A DNA stretch of 64,000 nt from Metellina segmentata (Eukaryota; Arthropoda; Arachnida; Araneae; Tetragnathidae), in contig OX375875.1 of NCBI GenBank assembly GCA_947359465.1, positions 53,625,583 to 53,689,582 of the forward strand, read 5' to 3'. A program made the translations under genes and the position numbers. Under the pieces are notes generated by a model that did no database searches, was not told the origin of the DNA, and saw only the letters and a list, made by a program, of their open reading frames with translations. Positions 1 to 13,142 of this stretch are shown one piece after another. The stretch's first letter is position 1; each line of letters starts with the position of its first letter.

Positions 1-150
1 TGCTAGCTCAGGTGTGACCTCATCATAACTGACTATGATACACAATTAAGTGGCGTTGTCCTTGTATTTGATCCCGGAGAGTCGCCAACAGCACGTCGTA
101 TTGTATCAGTGTGACGCGCGCGCGCGCGCGCGCGTTAATTACAATACCCT
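1..150 (+). mobile_element. SINE-A 3' part, cut by the window edge, tail carrying (CG)10
   Basis: The sequence reads like the body and 3' end of the SINE described at 55206: GCTCAGGTGTGACCTC, then GATCCCGGA...GTCGCCAACAGC, then CAGTGTGACG...TTAATTA. The usual GACGTTAATTA tail junction is split by a (CG)10 run at 115-134. The 5' part lies outside the window. Confidence 0.7.
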
Positions 151-161
151 ACTATACCAAT

Positions 162-327
162 ACCGAAAAAATCCCATGACAATTTGGTAGTAAAAGGAAG
201 CCACAACTGGAATCTCTACGGTTCAACGCAGTTAAGCTCCTATTAGATTGTTGTAACACTTAAAACACCATGCTAGCATTCAATTGGATTGGGTATCACA
301 TTTATAACGCTAGAGTAAACAATTTTG
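162..327 (+). repeat. Direct repeat, copy 1 (~165 bp)
   Basis: It shares blocks such as AAAAGGAAGCCAC, CAGTTAAG, TTGTAACACTTAAAAC and GGGTATCACATTTATA with 732-898, in the same order and orientation, about 570 bp apart. Identity by eye is roughly 80%. This could be an old tandem duplication or the ends of a degraded element; no coding content is seen. Confidence 0.7.
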
Positions 328-731
328 TAAAATTGCTTGTTGGTTCGAAAAAAACGATGGAAGACTATTTCTATGGCACGACACATTTATTAAACATCAC
401 ATAACGGCACACATGAATAATACAATACAACACGTAAGAAGCGAAACCAACGATGGTACATGTCGACAAGTTCAACACTAATCAAATCTTTCACGTGGTT
501 TTTCGTACCGGAAGTAGCGACACCAATCACTACTTGACCTACGCAAAAGAACCATCATATGAGTCATGTGGGATGAAATATCCAAGCTCTAATTTTAAAA
601 GCGATTTTTATCTCCAAATTTCATTTTGACGAAATTCTGCTTTTCACTAAATTTTGTACGCGCGTGTCGTGTTTTGATATTACCTTCAACTGAAACTGAA
701 TTTCGGGAACTGTTGAATAACGAAACACTTT

Positions 732-898
732 CCGAAAAAAGACGTGATAATTTGGTACTAAAAGGAAGCCACTTACTCGAATGGCTACGGCTCAACTCAG
801 TTAAGTTCCCATTAGGCAGTTGTAACACTTAAAACTCAATGCTAACATTTGCTTGTGGAATGGGTATCACATTTATATCGTTAGAGTAAACAATGTAC
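732..898 (+). repeat. Direct repeat, copy 2 (~165 bp)
   Basis: Partner of 162-327, sharing the GGTATCACATTTATA and TTAGAGTAAACAAT blocks. The sequence between the two copies shows no recognisable genes. Confidence 0.7.
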
Positions 899-1724
899 AG
901 TTGAAGAGCGTGAAAAAACTTGCCTTCAACGTGACTTATTTCCATACAAATAGCTATCTAGAAGGATGTATGTGTGTGTCTTTGAGTACTTGAATAGCAT
1001 TATCCGTCAAAAATATGTTTCGCTGTAAAAAAAATCTCACGCGTGTTATTAGCCTTTTCCCCCCTATTTCGCATTCTCTCAAAAAGGTCTGTTCGTGGGT
1101 ATTTAAGAGTGGAAGGGGTGGTAGAGCGAGGGGTTAGTTGCTCAAAACTGGAAAATTACTGGGTAATTATTCCTCCCATTTTTGTGTGACTTTTTTTTTT
1201 CTCATTCTCCGGTTTCCTTTCTTTTTCTGGAGTCCCGTACTTGTTTTCTTCCTGCTTTTCGGGAACCTTTGCGGAATGGAATTTCACACGAAGTTTGAGT
1301 TATTAACGTGCACTTTGTTTTATTTCGTGGTTTTCGCTATTCTTTTACTTTTTTCAACAATTGTGTTTCTTTTGTGGAGAGGAAACAGAAGTTGGCCCTT
1401 CTTAACCATTATACTCGCGAAGAGTTTCTTGACAGTAAAAAAAAAAAAATTACCGTCTTTTAGAGGAAGTGCTGTTAATAATCAATGAAGGAATCTAAAC
1501 AAATTCATCCTTGGTTTGTTTTAGAATAGTGTGAACTGTTATCAAGTCCAGCTTAAAAACGTATATATCTGAGATTATAATTGTAATAGATATTTCTAAA
1601 TATTGATAAATCGTAAAAATTACATTATCGTAAAACATTTTCCAAGTACAGCTGGAAATACAATTTCCCCCTCTTAGTTCGGTTCGATTGCTGCCAGAAT
1701 AGATTTTTCCTTAAGTATTTCTCT
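899..1724. other. No recognisable gene
   Basis: An open frame of 116 codons on the + strand (1138-1488) is rich in F and L from T-rich DNA, starts with a non-ATG codon and ends in a poly-lysine A-run. It does not look like a protein. I see nothing else here. Confidence 0.5.
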
Positions 1725-1865
1725 CTTTTGCGTCAAGAAAAATTAGTGTTAAAACTTAGGGTGTGTTTATCTCCATAACTTAGTGTGTGTATGTCCATTT
1801 ACTTGATGTTTGGCTCAGCTTCGCCAGATATGGCCCTTGTGCCATGAAACTCGACCAACCAAACA
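1725..1865 (+). mobile_element. SINE-B copy (partial)
   Basis: It matches the second SINE-like family of this window: a CTCTCTTTTG(C/T)GTCA block, a TGTGTGTATGTCCAT block, then TACTTGATGTT...TTTGGCTCAGC and ATATGGCCCTTG(T)GCCATGAAA. The tRNA-like head is missing or degraded. Confidence 0.65.
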
Positions 1866-2094
1866 AACTAGTCTTAGTACAATATCATTGCTGGCATGAA
1901 AATGCCTTCAGTGTATGTTTCCATCCAATTTAATAGCAGATCTATCTCTTAGCTGGAACATCAAGTCAAACACTGCTGGTCAGCATGCTATAATGTGACT
2001 TCAGGCTATCATACCTTCAGCGTGGACAAAAATCTCAAACTCTGTTTATGAGAAGCTTTTTCTGAAAAGTTCAACGTAAGTGGGAATAGTGTAT

Positions 2095-2290
2095 ACGTGG
2101 CGGAACGTGTTTCCTGTACGTATTCTAATCGTGACCTCACTTGGCTTACGTTTCAGTACTTCGTGAATAAAAGTTCCAAAGAGGGAATTCTGAATTTATG
2201 TGTGATGTATGATTAATCGGCCGTTAGTCCGATTTTCGCCAAAAGTCGTCAAAATGACGATAAACTACATTTCCTGGAAACACCGAAATG
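2095..2290 (+). repeat. Dispersed repeat D, copy 1
   Basis: It shares an ordered set of short blocks with 47525-47740 and 57110-57300: CGTG(T/C)TTCCTGTACGTATTC, AAAA(G/T)TTCCAAAGA, CGCCAAAA...GTC and an AATGACGATAAAC-like segment. It is diverged, and I do not recognise the family. A (TC)n run follows directly. Confidence 0.45.
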
Positions 2291-2292
2291 CA

Positions 2293-2296
<4 letters not shown>

Positions 2297-2339
<43 letters not shown>
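2297..2339 (+). repeat. (TC)n microsatellite
   Basis: About 21 uninterrupted TC units. Confidence 0.97.
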
Positions 2340-2342
<3 letters not shown>

Positions 2343-3484
2343 TTGTTTGTTCTCATTAGTAATGCCTCTCATACTCAATATCAACTTTAAAAAAGTATAT
2401 CGCAATCAACTATGGAACCGATTCATACCTTGATGTTATTTCTAAGTTATCATCAACAAGTTCATATAGTTTGCAAAATCATGGAATAACAAGAAGAAAC
2501 CTGCATCTTCAGGTGAAACATTGCACTCTCTTTATCGATCATTTCTTTCATTTTGTAGAAAATAGTAATTTTAGCAAAAATATAACTTTGGTAGAAAGTA
2601 TTTTTTTTACGTTAAAGTTGTAAAATTTGTTAACACCTTTTTAAGTTACTGACAAATTGTTTCCACTAACCAAATTCCAGGAACTATGCTTCTATGGTAG
2701 AGACACATTCTTTATTTTTCAAGGTTGCAGTATTTTCTTACATGAAATGGTCAGTAACTATCTTATCTGGATTGTATTTGTATATTACTAAGATAGGATT
2801 TTATATAGATCTGAAGGAACAGCGTCTTACTCGTAGGGTGCTTCGTCACAAATAGCAGTCAATTCGACTCTTGAAGTGCCGAGGGCCAAAACGTTTGGGA
2901 TCAGAAATTGGAAATAAAATTTTTTTAAGAATTATCTTAATAGAGGCTTTGGAAAAGCAAATACTTCGTGACATTTTAAATCGACAACCTTTTCAGAAAC
3001 ATTAGATTTCTGTCAGAAGTTCTCTCTGACTCAATCTTGGCGGCCATAAAAATATACTAACTGTACTAAACTTGTTCATAGAAGTTATTGTAGTTCCGTG
3101 CTTACACTGATTATTCCGAACTTAAAAATTTGTCGATTGGAAATTGTTCGTACAGGAAGCCTCAAGTTTTTGCTATGAATTAATAGCTCTTATAAATTAA
3201 AATCTATTAGTTGCCTTACTTATTGTTAACGGTATTCGGCATTGGCAATTTGTATCAAGTTGCCCCGAAGTTTCGCTTCTGAATGACGCATTCGAAATTA
3301 GAAATGCGGGCTGTCATCTGCCTTCCCGTGTTTAATTCACATCCAGGCGTGCGATGACGTTATGAAGCGGATACAATTATTGTTTGAGTACTAAAAAGGG
3401 AATATGGCTTAGGGGAGTCCCTCTCAGTCTTCTGTTTTCCAGCTGATGACGTTTAATGGCATGTAGAGAGTGTGGGAAATGAGT
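2340..3484. other. No recognisable gene
   Basis: AT-rich sequence without long open frames or recognised repeats. The part at 3240-3540 is less AT-rich and looks single-copy. Confidence 0.5.
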
Positions 3485-4335
3485 CATCCAGGTGGTGCTC
3501 TTGATAAGTTCACCCCCTGGCTTTTAAGCGAATCACCTTTGTGAAGGGGACAGTTGCTGTTGCATACATTTTGGGAACTTTGAATTTTGTCTTTTGGAAA
3601 AGAGAAATAATGTATAAAACGACCCCAGAAGGTGTCTTTTTAATCAATAAACCATTGTAGGAGAACTTGTTTTGGGGAACTTGAACTTAGGTGTTTTAGC
3701 AATTGGAATAGATCGAAGTGGTCTATAAAACTGCATAAAAATGGCTTTTGAAGGGGAACAGATGCTGTTTTGCACATTTTGGGTACTTTGAATTTTGTCT
3801 TTTATCAATTGGGGGTAATAGATCGAAATAGTCTATAAAACGGCAAGAAATGGCTTTTGAAGCAATCACATTGCGTGGGGAAACGTACGCTGTTCCGCAC
3901 ATTTTGGGGAAATAGAATTTGGTCTTTTAGCAATTGTAATAGATCGCAATACAGTATAAAATGGCTTTTGAATTAAATCTGTGTGCGGAACGTATGCTGT
4001 TTTGCACATTTTAAGGACTTGGATTTTTGTCTTTTGGTAACTATAAATAATCCATAAAACGAACAAAAAATGCCTTTTAAATTACCAGAAAATGGCTTTC
4101 AAGCCAATCGCCTTTGTGGGGTGACAATGCTGTTTTACAAAGTTTGGGAACATTTAATTTGGTGTTTTAGCCAAATAGATACAAATAGTCTACAAAATAA
4201 GGAGTAAATTGCTTTCAAACATATCACCTTCCTGGGGTAATAGTTGATGCTGCACATACGTTGAGAACTTTGTGTTTAGTCTTTAAGCAAATACAAACAG
4301 ATAAAAATACTGTCTAAAAAACACATAAAAAAGTG
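3485..4335 (+). repeat. Degenerate minisatellite, unit ~110-130 bp, about 7 copies
   Basis: Recurring ordered blocks are GGGGA(A)CAG(A/T)TGCTGTTTTGCACATTTTGGG, TTTGAATTTTGTCTTTT, AATAGATCGAAATAGTCTATAAAAC and AAATGGCTTTTGAA. Clear block starts lie near 3545, 3755, 3878, 3985, 4115 and 4235. Units diverge by roughly 20-30%, so the array is old. Confidence 0.75.
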
Positions 4336-6750
<2,415 letters not shown>

Positions 6751-6754
6751 AATA

Positions 6755-6910
6755 CCAATATCTTGCAGTGACTCTCAGTGGGTTTTCTCACTGCACTAGC
6801 AACATGCGAGTTGCAGGTGGCACAGGTTCTATACCTCCATGTGAGTATTTCTTCTGTCAGTAAAACTTTAAATTGTATGTGTATGTTTTTTACACATTCA
6901 CTGCCAGTCA
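6755..6910 (+). mobile_element. SINE-B copy, 5' part
   Basis: It contains the SINE-B head (CTCAGTGGGTTTTCTCACTG, then GCGAGTTGCAGGTGGCACAG and GTTCTATACC in the B-box position) and the start of the body (TTCTTCTGTCAGTAAAACTTTA...TGTGTGTATG). The 3' part is missing. Confidence 0.6.
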
Positions 6911-8710
6911 CGCAGAAATGGGTTTTTCTCCCAGAAGCCGACTTATTTTTTATAACAAATATGATTGAAAAGTGCGCCAATACCAGAACAGATTGGCGAA
7001 AGCTCAACCAAGAAATAAATTCAAGCTATTAATTCGAAACCACATACCTTTACATTTAACTTCTAACCTTTACTCCACGCAAATACCACGCCAACACCTA
7101 GCATATAATGACAATTGAAGCGGAGAATAAATCTGTGCTCAAATGTCAAAATGTTATCAGTCACTTTTTTAATTTTTCGTGAAAGCAATTTTAAGATCCA
7201 AGATTCAACATGTGGTTCTGTGGTTTTTGATTTATTACCATTTTTCCACCTTTGTTTTCTCATAAACTGAAAGAAAAAAGACTTACGACATTTTGCCACC
7301 TTCTAAACATTGACAAAAACGACTCCGACTTAGTCAATTTTTTGGGAAAAGTGACTTATAACATTTTGCCATCTGAGCACAGAAATGTTGGGGCTCAGCT
7401 CTTCCCGCGCGAACGCGTGACTGGCTACTGAAACAACACTCAACACCACGCGCTTCCGCGAGATCGGCAAGCGTGATGTTGCTGTCTTTTTCTTGGTTCA
7501 ATTTGGCCGTATTCGACCCTTGTCTCATAAAAAAAAAGCAATCTGTCAATCCATACCGGATGAGTAACATAATACAATGGGCATAAACTGTTAATCTTAA
7601 GGCTGTTACGTATGATCGTTCTCTTTGAAAACCGCTCTAGTATGGAATGGATTATCCGACGTTATTCCTTTCAATAACATGCTTCTGATTTCTACCCCCT
7701 GATCGATGATTGATCTGTTCCTGCTCATTCCCAGAAATAGGTTGTCGAAGAGATGCATTTTGAATGAGAGCTCCATTTTATTGAAATGACAGCCCCTTAT
7801 CGTATGCAAAGTGTCCCATCAAGGTAACGCGGTTATTCCCGTAATAAAAATACAAAACAGAGCACTCTGTGACGTCATTTGGGGAGATTTCTTACATAAT
7901 GTGCGGGTAATATTTCCCCTGGGAATTCCGAGTGGGATGGCCGGGAGAGGGGTTGAGGGTATCGAACGTCTCTTATCTAGTCCACCCCATCCGATTCATA
8001 CCCCGAGCCCAATTTGGTTTTAAGAGCTTTCAATCTGGCAGCGTGATGTCACTGTGTTTACTTCTCTCGAGTTTAATGGTCGGGCCAAAAATGGATTTTG
8101 TAATTTGATGGATGTTTTATATTGTACTTAGGGCGACGAATCGCGTGCGCGCGTGCTTCGCTTACCGATGTAGCACCGGGACCTTCGTGCAAAATAGCTG
8201 TTCTCGGTATTTAAGGAAATTTTTGCACGTATGTGTTTTTTTTTAAACGCGGTATTCGTCGTCCGAGTTGAATGCGATTTGTGTGAGAAAATTCGATTCC
8301 GCGTTAACTGGCAGGCCCGCGTACGGCACCTGCTCTGGAGTTTCCTTAGTGCTTATATTTGTCGCTGCATACCTTATGTAGAAGTCGTCGAAGCTCATTT
8401 GGAAGTTAATTCACACATACGACCAGTGATAGTGGACTGTATGAATTTTATTGTTGAATCATAAATTCAATCACCAATGGACAATTCTTCCCTGTGAAGA
8501 ATGTAACACAAAAAGGGTTTTGAACCCCAAGGCAAAATCCCTCATGGATTGCGGAGCACGCTGCTGTCTCCCCACACACTCAGAATACCAATCCAAAAAG
8601 CACGTTGACGCCTAAAAACTAAGATAATACCTGACCTCTGTTCTGAATGTAAAAAAGAACATAGTTCAGCTACTGTTACTCGTTGATACATATTTCTGTG
8701 TGATCCATCC
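6911..8710. other. No recognisable gene; partly GC-richer unique sequence
   Basis: Overlapping open frames of 60-80 codons occur on both strands without family features. 7380-7490 and 7900-8350 are GC-richer than their surroundings. At 7275 and 7345 a short CATTTTGCCA-containing direct repeat occurs. Conserved noncoding DNA is possible but cannot be judged from one sequence. Confidence 0.4.
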
Positions 8711-8878
8711 TAGAATATTCCATGTAGAACATTCCACCTAGAATATTCCATGTAAAACATTCCACCTAAAATATTCCATGTAGAACATTCCACCTAGAAT
8801 ATTCTTTGCAGAACATTCCACCTAGAATATTCCATGTAGAACATTTCACCTAGAATATTCCATGTAGAACATTCCAAG
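8711..8878. repeat. 28-bp minisatellite, six units, made of 14-bp halves each built on GAAnnTTC
   Basis: Six tandem 28-bp units follow the pattern TAGAATATTCCATG then TAGAACATTCCACC. Both halves carry a palindromic GAA-NN-TTC core, the arrangement of a heat-shock element half-pair. By reading, 9 of the 12 cores are intact; the others differ by one base. Units are nearly identical apart from a changed spacer in the fourth. Confidence 0.95.
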
Positions 8879-9925
8879 CAAAATTGAATCATGTGAAAAA
8901 CAAACAGACTACAAAAGGCGAAGAGGATGGGATGAAGGCTTCCGAATTACTTTTCAAATTATTACGATTAAACACCTTATTTAAATCAACACCGACTCGA
9001 TTCAAAGCCCACGAACGCTACCATGACGTCACAAACCGAAGGCCTACCAGTCGTGGATGACCATACACTTGCAACGACGGGAACTCATATTTCAGCTGTT
9101 TATTTATCTTTTGTCTAGTTTATAAAGTTTTTTAAGAACTACACTCAATCTTTGTAGATTTTATAAAAAAAAGGGCGTAATCGTAGCCTTGCGATAGAAC
9201 TTTGAATTGTGACGCCACATGCTCTGCTGGAATTTGTACGTGGGCATTGTATAGAGTCGATATTGTTTAAATCCGTTGGTACAGATATGATAAAATAAAA
9301 AGACGACGCTTTGGGCGTGCTTTTTGTAGTGAGTTTTTGCAGGCAAAAGCAAAACCTCTTTATTAGGATTATGGCAACCTCGCGATTATTTGAATATCTT
9401 TTGTTAATTTGTGTACATATTTTCTTAGCCATGCCCAAAGAATTCTAGTTTGCAAGAAAGTTGATCTTTTATATCATTCGCATTATATAGCCTGGTTCCA
9501 TTAAACTTAAAACTAATAAATTATTGAACTTGGACGCGCATCTATAACAATAGTTTAGAAAAAGTAGACTTTTTCACCAACTATAATAAATGCTTACCTA
9601 GTAGTAGTTAAAAAATTGCTGTCTGGAATTTTTTTTTTCGATTTTTAAAATTATCTTCGTTAGTTTTTTAATTTTGTTCAGCTACAACGAAAACGATACT
9701 TTGTCTAATCAATTCTTCCTTGGCGAAGAAAAAAACACGCCAATAGTGCGTCAAAAGCGTTGCCACAAAAAAGTCTTCTTATCAAAGCTGTACCAATCCA
9801 TTTGTCATTGGCTTTCAAATGAAACACACCAAGTCAAAAGTTTCGATGTGTAAGTTGTTTAGCCATTAAATATCGAAATGTGGCAATCTTCAGACTGGTC
9901 ATACATGGAGGTTTCATTTCTTCTT
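8879..9925. other. No recognisable gene
   Basis: AT-rich sequence with some unique, less AT-rich stretches (8960-9060, 9170-9330). No open frame looks coding. Confidence 0.45.
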
Positions 9926-9927
9926 GA

Positions 9928-10000
9928 TAGGTAGGTATTTAATTCACGTCGCATTGGAGTAAAACGTTCTATTGGCGACGATCCAGGATCAAACCCGGAG
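9928..10000 (-). mobile_element. SINE-A 3' fragment
   Basis: Reverse complement of the SINE-A tail: a TAATTCACGTCGCATTGGAG block, then CTATTGGCGACGATCCAGGA and TCAAACCCGGAGAG. Only about 70 bp remain. Confidence 0.75.
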
Positions 10001-10029
10001 AGAAAAAAAAAGAACGATGATGAATTTTA

Positions 10030-10143
10030 TGATGACGAGATCTGGTCAGCTTGCTTCTATTGACGAGATATCTCGTCCATCAAGATCTGGTCAGTATTGA
10101 TAACTACGAGATACCTCGTCGAAGCAACCACCAGGAAGGTTAA
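10030..10143 (+). repeat. Dispersed palindromic repeat E ending in TTAA, copy 1
   Basis: It contains the perfect 16-bp palindrome GACGAGATATCTCGTC (10062-10077), then CATCAAGATCTGGTCAGT, ACGAGATACCTCGTCGAA and CAACCACCAGGAAGGTTAA. Similar sequence recurs at 34270, 49833 and 58998, always ending in GG(G)TTAA. TTAA is the target site of piggyBac-type elements, so this may be one terminus of such a family; the other terminus is not found. Confidence 0.7.
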
Positions 10144-10516
10144 GACCTGTTTCATGTTCGTTTTACCCAAACTCATTTTGTTTTCTGGTCTGATTTTTAT
10201 CTTCTAGATATTTCGTTACCTTCTATATACACACACACATCAGACTTTAAGTATAATTCCATTAAAACCAATGACCTCTTCCGAATATTTCATCAGTCTT
10301 TTATTGTTACATTAACTCAAAACAAGTGCATTTAAACGAATCGATAAAATTGGGGAATTAATTCCGTAAATGTAGATTTTATACGGTTTATATAAGATCC
10401 AATACTGTCTGAGTAGAAATTGAAAAATAATTTTTCATGGTCCCTCTTAACCAAACCTCCTATTCTTTTTCCATAGTTTGGCCTTTTCTCTATAACAAAG
10501 AGTCATTTATCAGAGG

Positions 10517-10590
10517 TAGGTATTTTAATTAACGTCTTACTCGAGCAACTGAACGGGCTATCGGCAACGGTCCAGGATCAAACCCGAATT
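10517..10590 (-). mobile_element. SINE-A 3' fragment
   Basis: Reverse-strand SINE-A tail: TTAATTAACGTCTTACTCGA, GGGCTATCGGCAACGGTCCA, then GGATCAAACCC. It is truncated after about 70 bp. Confidence 0.75.
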
Positions 10591-10656
10591 TATTTATCAC
10601 AAGTGGAAAATGTGTAATAATCACATCAAGTACTTATAAAGATTAGAAATTTGGTA

Positions 10657-10978
10657 ATTTTTAATTAACGTCATTCTCGAGCAAAACAACGGGCTATTGG
10701 CGACGGTCCGGGATCAATCCCCAAAGGGAAATATCCGAAGACAACACACAGACACGTAATTTTAAACCACGGTCAGATGACGCGGCAACACCTGAGCTTG
10801 CGCCCCACTCTCCAAACGTCCACACCAATACATCACGTGAGGACTTTCGGCCACGACAGATTTAAGGTGCACTAGTCGCTTCTATACCATAAGCTCACAA
10901 ACATCCATACACTCTCCCTGAATCGAACCAGGAACCTTCCTATCTAGAAGCTAATACCTTACCACCAGATTGGTTGCT
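10657..10978 (-). mobile_element. SINE-A, nearly full-length
   Basis: On the - strand this reads a tRNA-like head (A box TGGTGGTAAGG-like, B box GGTTCGATTC), the shared linker GGTGCACCTTAAATCTGTCG, and the body TGGCCGAAAGTCCTCACG...GTTTGGAGAGTGGGGCG...CTCAGGTGTTG...CATCTGACCGTGGTTTAAAA. It ends in the GACGTTAATTAAAAATTACC tail. It aligns end to end with the prototype at 55206. It lies beside a short SINE fragment with its own duplication. Confidence 0.88.
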
Positions 10979-11051
10979 CAACTTCTGAAGACTGGTTATT
11001 GGTAATTTTTAATTAACGTCGTATTAGAGCAACACAACTTGTGAAGACTGG
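10979..11051 (-). mobile_element. 39-bp 5'-truncated SINE-A with 17-bp target-site duplication
   Basis: A 39-bp piece of SINE-A tail (10996-11034) is flanked by CAACTTCTGAAGACTGG (10979-10995) and CAACTTGTGAAGACTGG (11035-11051), 16 of 17 bases identical. This is the signature of target-primed reverse transcription that stopped almost at once. Confidence 0.7.
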
Positions 11052-12185
11052 AAGATAAGGTATCTGTAACTTGACTACATTACAAGATAAATTACTTTTC
11101 CACATGCGTGATATTATTTTTTAAATATTATCGCTGATTTAGAAAAATTTGCCTCCTTCTGAATTCAGTCTCAATGACAATATTTCAATTTAAAAAACCT
11201 AGACCTTTTTCAATGTTCAAATAAATCTATTACACTCTTATAGCAAAATGTTCGAGTTACTGAACAATTTAGGGGATTTCAACAAGCACTAATATTCTAT
11301 CCAATGTAAAAAGTTAAGCTTCTCTTTGGAAATAATATGAATTCTTAAATAAAAGGGCATGGAAGTATGAATATTCCTAAGAGATCATAAAACAGATGCA
11401 AGATTTTGTTTGTTATATATACTGGTAACATAATATTGAAATACTAACCACAATGAATTGCTGGAATGTAAACAAAAACTTCCCTCTTGAGGTTCCGGAA
11501 TTGAAAGTTTATTTTTACATTTCAATTGCCACGAAAACGTCTTTAATAAAAATTCTTGCTCGAAAACATTTTTCTTAAACCTTTAAAATGCAACACGGTT
11601 GAAAATATTTCTAGATAAGGTATTACAAATTCTATTTATTCCATTCAAACATTTCTAATGTATTTGAATGCCGCATGAGATAGAGTCATTCATTCCTTCT
11701 CATTTTATTAACTTAATTCAAAGGGATGTATAAGTTATTTATTGCTTCGGGTAAAATTCAAGCAGGTTCTCAAATTCAATTTTGTCTGTATTATTCATAA
11801 ATATTATTCACATGTAATGCAATTAATCAAGTGTAAGAATACATAGGTATATTTTGACACTACCCACGCATTTTTAAGTACACGATCTCAAAATTCTCGA
11901 TTCCAATTGCTTTATTGTACCAATTTTTTATTCCATCGTAAAAGTAAGTCTCGTGTAAATTATGAGGTAGATTGAGGCACTCTTACTTCAAAACAATTGA
12001 ATAAGACTCTGCGACATTCCGGGAAATCAATGGAAAATAAATGGGGTGATCGAGTGAAGACCAATCCAACATGCCCTAAAATTACCCTTTCGACCCTGTA
12101 AAGGAAATGCATCTCTATGTAAATACGGTTTAATTTTGTGTTCCCCACCTTTCATTAAAGTTTGTTCAGGGAGATTTAAAACACC
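11052..12185. other. No recognisable gene
   Basis: AT-rich sequence; no coding features or repeats identified. Confidence 0.5.
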
Positions 12186-12189
12186 ATGT

Positions 12190-12411
12190 TTTTAACGTTC
12201 ATGCAAAATCGGAAAGGGGTCTATATGACGCAGGGAGTTTTCCTTGACTCTTACAACCTGTGAGTTGTAGGCAGCGCAGGTTCGATTCCTTCCTTCGTGT
12301 TTTTCTCTGTTCTGTGTCAGAAAAACTTTTATTTTGTGTGTATGTACAGTACTTGATGTTGTTTTTCTTGTGTTTGGTGCAGCTTGGTCAAGTGTGGCCC
12401 TTGCCTCCATG
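12190..12411 (+). mobile_element. SINE-B, copy 1 of a tandem cluster
   Basis: About 220 bp. A tRNA-like head has GCAGGGAGTTTTCC, TGTGAGTTGTAGGCAGCGCA and the B-box-like GGTTCGATTCC. The body has TTTTTCTCTGTTCTGTGTCAG, AAAACTTTTATTTTGTGTGT, TACTTGATGTTGTTTTTCTT and GTGTTTGGTGCAGCTTGGTC, ending TGGCCCTTGCCTCCATG. This is the best-preserved SINE-B in the window. Confidence 0.8.
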
Positions 12412-12625
12412 CGTAGTTGGAAAAGGGCAAATATGGCTCTCCTTCCTTACATAATTGAACAGGTGCTACGAGTTGTAGGCAGCGACTGTGTTATTCCTTC
12501 CTGTGTGCATTTCTCTCTTTTGTGTCAGTAAAATTTTCCTTGTGTGTGTTGTTTACTCGACGTTGTCTATCGCCTGTTTGGTGCAGCTGTCCAAATATGG
12601 CACTTGCATCCATACATTATTGGAA
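12412..12625 (+). mobile_element. SINE-B, copy 2 of the cluster
   Basis: It has the same order of blocks as 12190-12411, more diverged: TACGAGTTGTAGGCAGCGAC, TTTCTCTCTTTTGTGTCAG, GTTTGGTGCAGCTG, ATATGGCACTTGCATCCAT. It is head to tail with its neighbours. Confidence 0.75.
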
Positions 12626-12811
12626 AGGGTCATCTTGGCCCAGTGAGTTTGCCTACAATACTAACAACCTACGAGGTGTAGGCAACGCTGGCTTGATTCT
12701 CCCTAGATGTAGTTCTCTCTTTTGTGCGAGCAAAAGTTTACTTGTGCTTTTCCATTACGTGATGCTGTTTGCCTGGTGCTTGGTCAAATATGGGCGACAA
12801 GAAAACAATCA
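12626..12811 (+). mobile_element. SINE-B, copy 3 of the cluster
   Basis: Blocks GGCCCAGTGAGTTTGCC, ACGAGGTGTAGGCAACGCTG, AGTTCTCTCTTTTGTG and TGGTGCTTGGTCAAATATGG identify it. The 3' end continues into an AACAATCAACCAACC tail. Confidence 0.75.
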
Positions 12812-12815
12812 ACCA

Positions 12816-13035
12816 ACCATAATTGGAAGGGACTTAAGATGGTTGATTGGGTTTAATGGCGCAAGAGTCGTATTTGGCCATGCCGAGTCAAACACGAGAC
12901 AAATTCAAGTAATAGACATGTACACAAATTTCACTGACACTGAAAAGAGAAATACACCCTCAGAAGAATCGAACCAGCGCCACCTTCAATTCGCACGTTT
13001 TGAGACGTACGAATGCTTCGCCCAAGAACGGACAT
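12816..13035 (-). mobile_element. SINE-B, inverted copy next to the beat exon
   Basis: The reverse complement carries the SINE-B order: head with GGTTCGATTC (12967-12976 region), CTCTTTTCAGTGTCAGTGA, TGTGTACATGTCTATTACTT, and GTATTTGGCCATGCC-type 3' blocks. It ends about 108 bp upstream of the exon at 13143, so the cluster adjoins the branch-point region of that intron. Confidence 0.75.
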
Positions 13036-13142
13036 AACGTCATCCATAACTGAAACAGATAAAAGTACTCTTGTAAGTTTTATCATGACAATCAGTGTTT
13101 TCTCGTCCCAAAACTGATGTATTCTTCACTATTTTATTCTAG

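Noticed and set aside
8711..8878. CRISPR-like array
   Set aside because: No variable spacers: the 28-bp units are directly tandem, and the genome is eukaryotic.
12522..13037. 171-codon + frame ahead of the beat exon
   Set aside because: It runs through two and a half SINE-B copies in both orientations; a repeat-derived frame, not an upstream beat exon.
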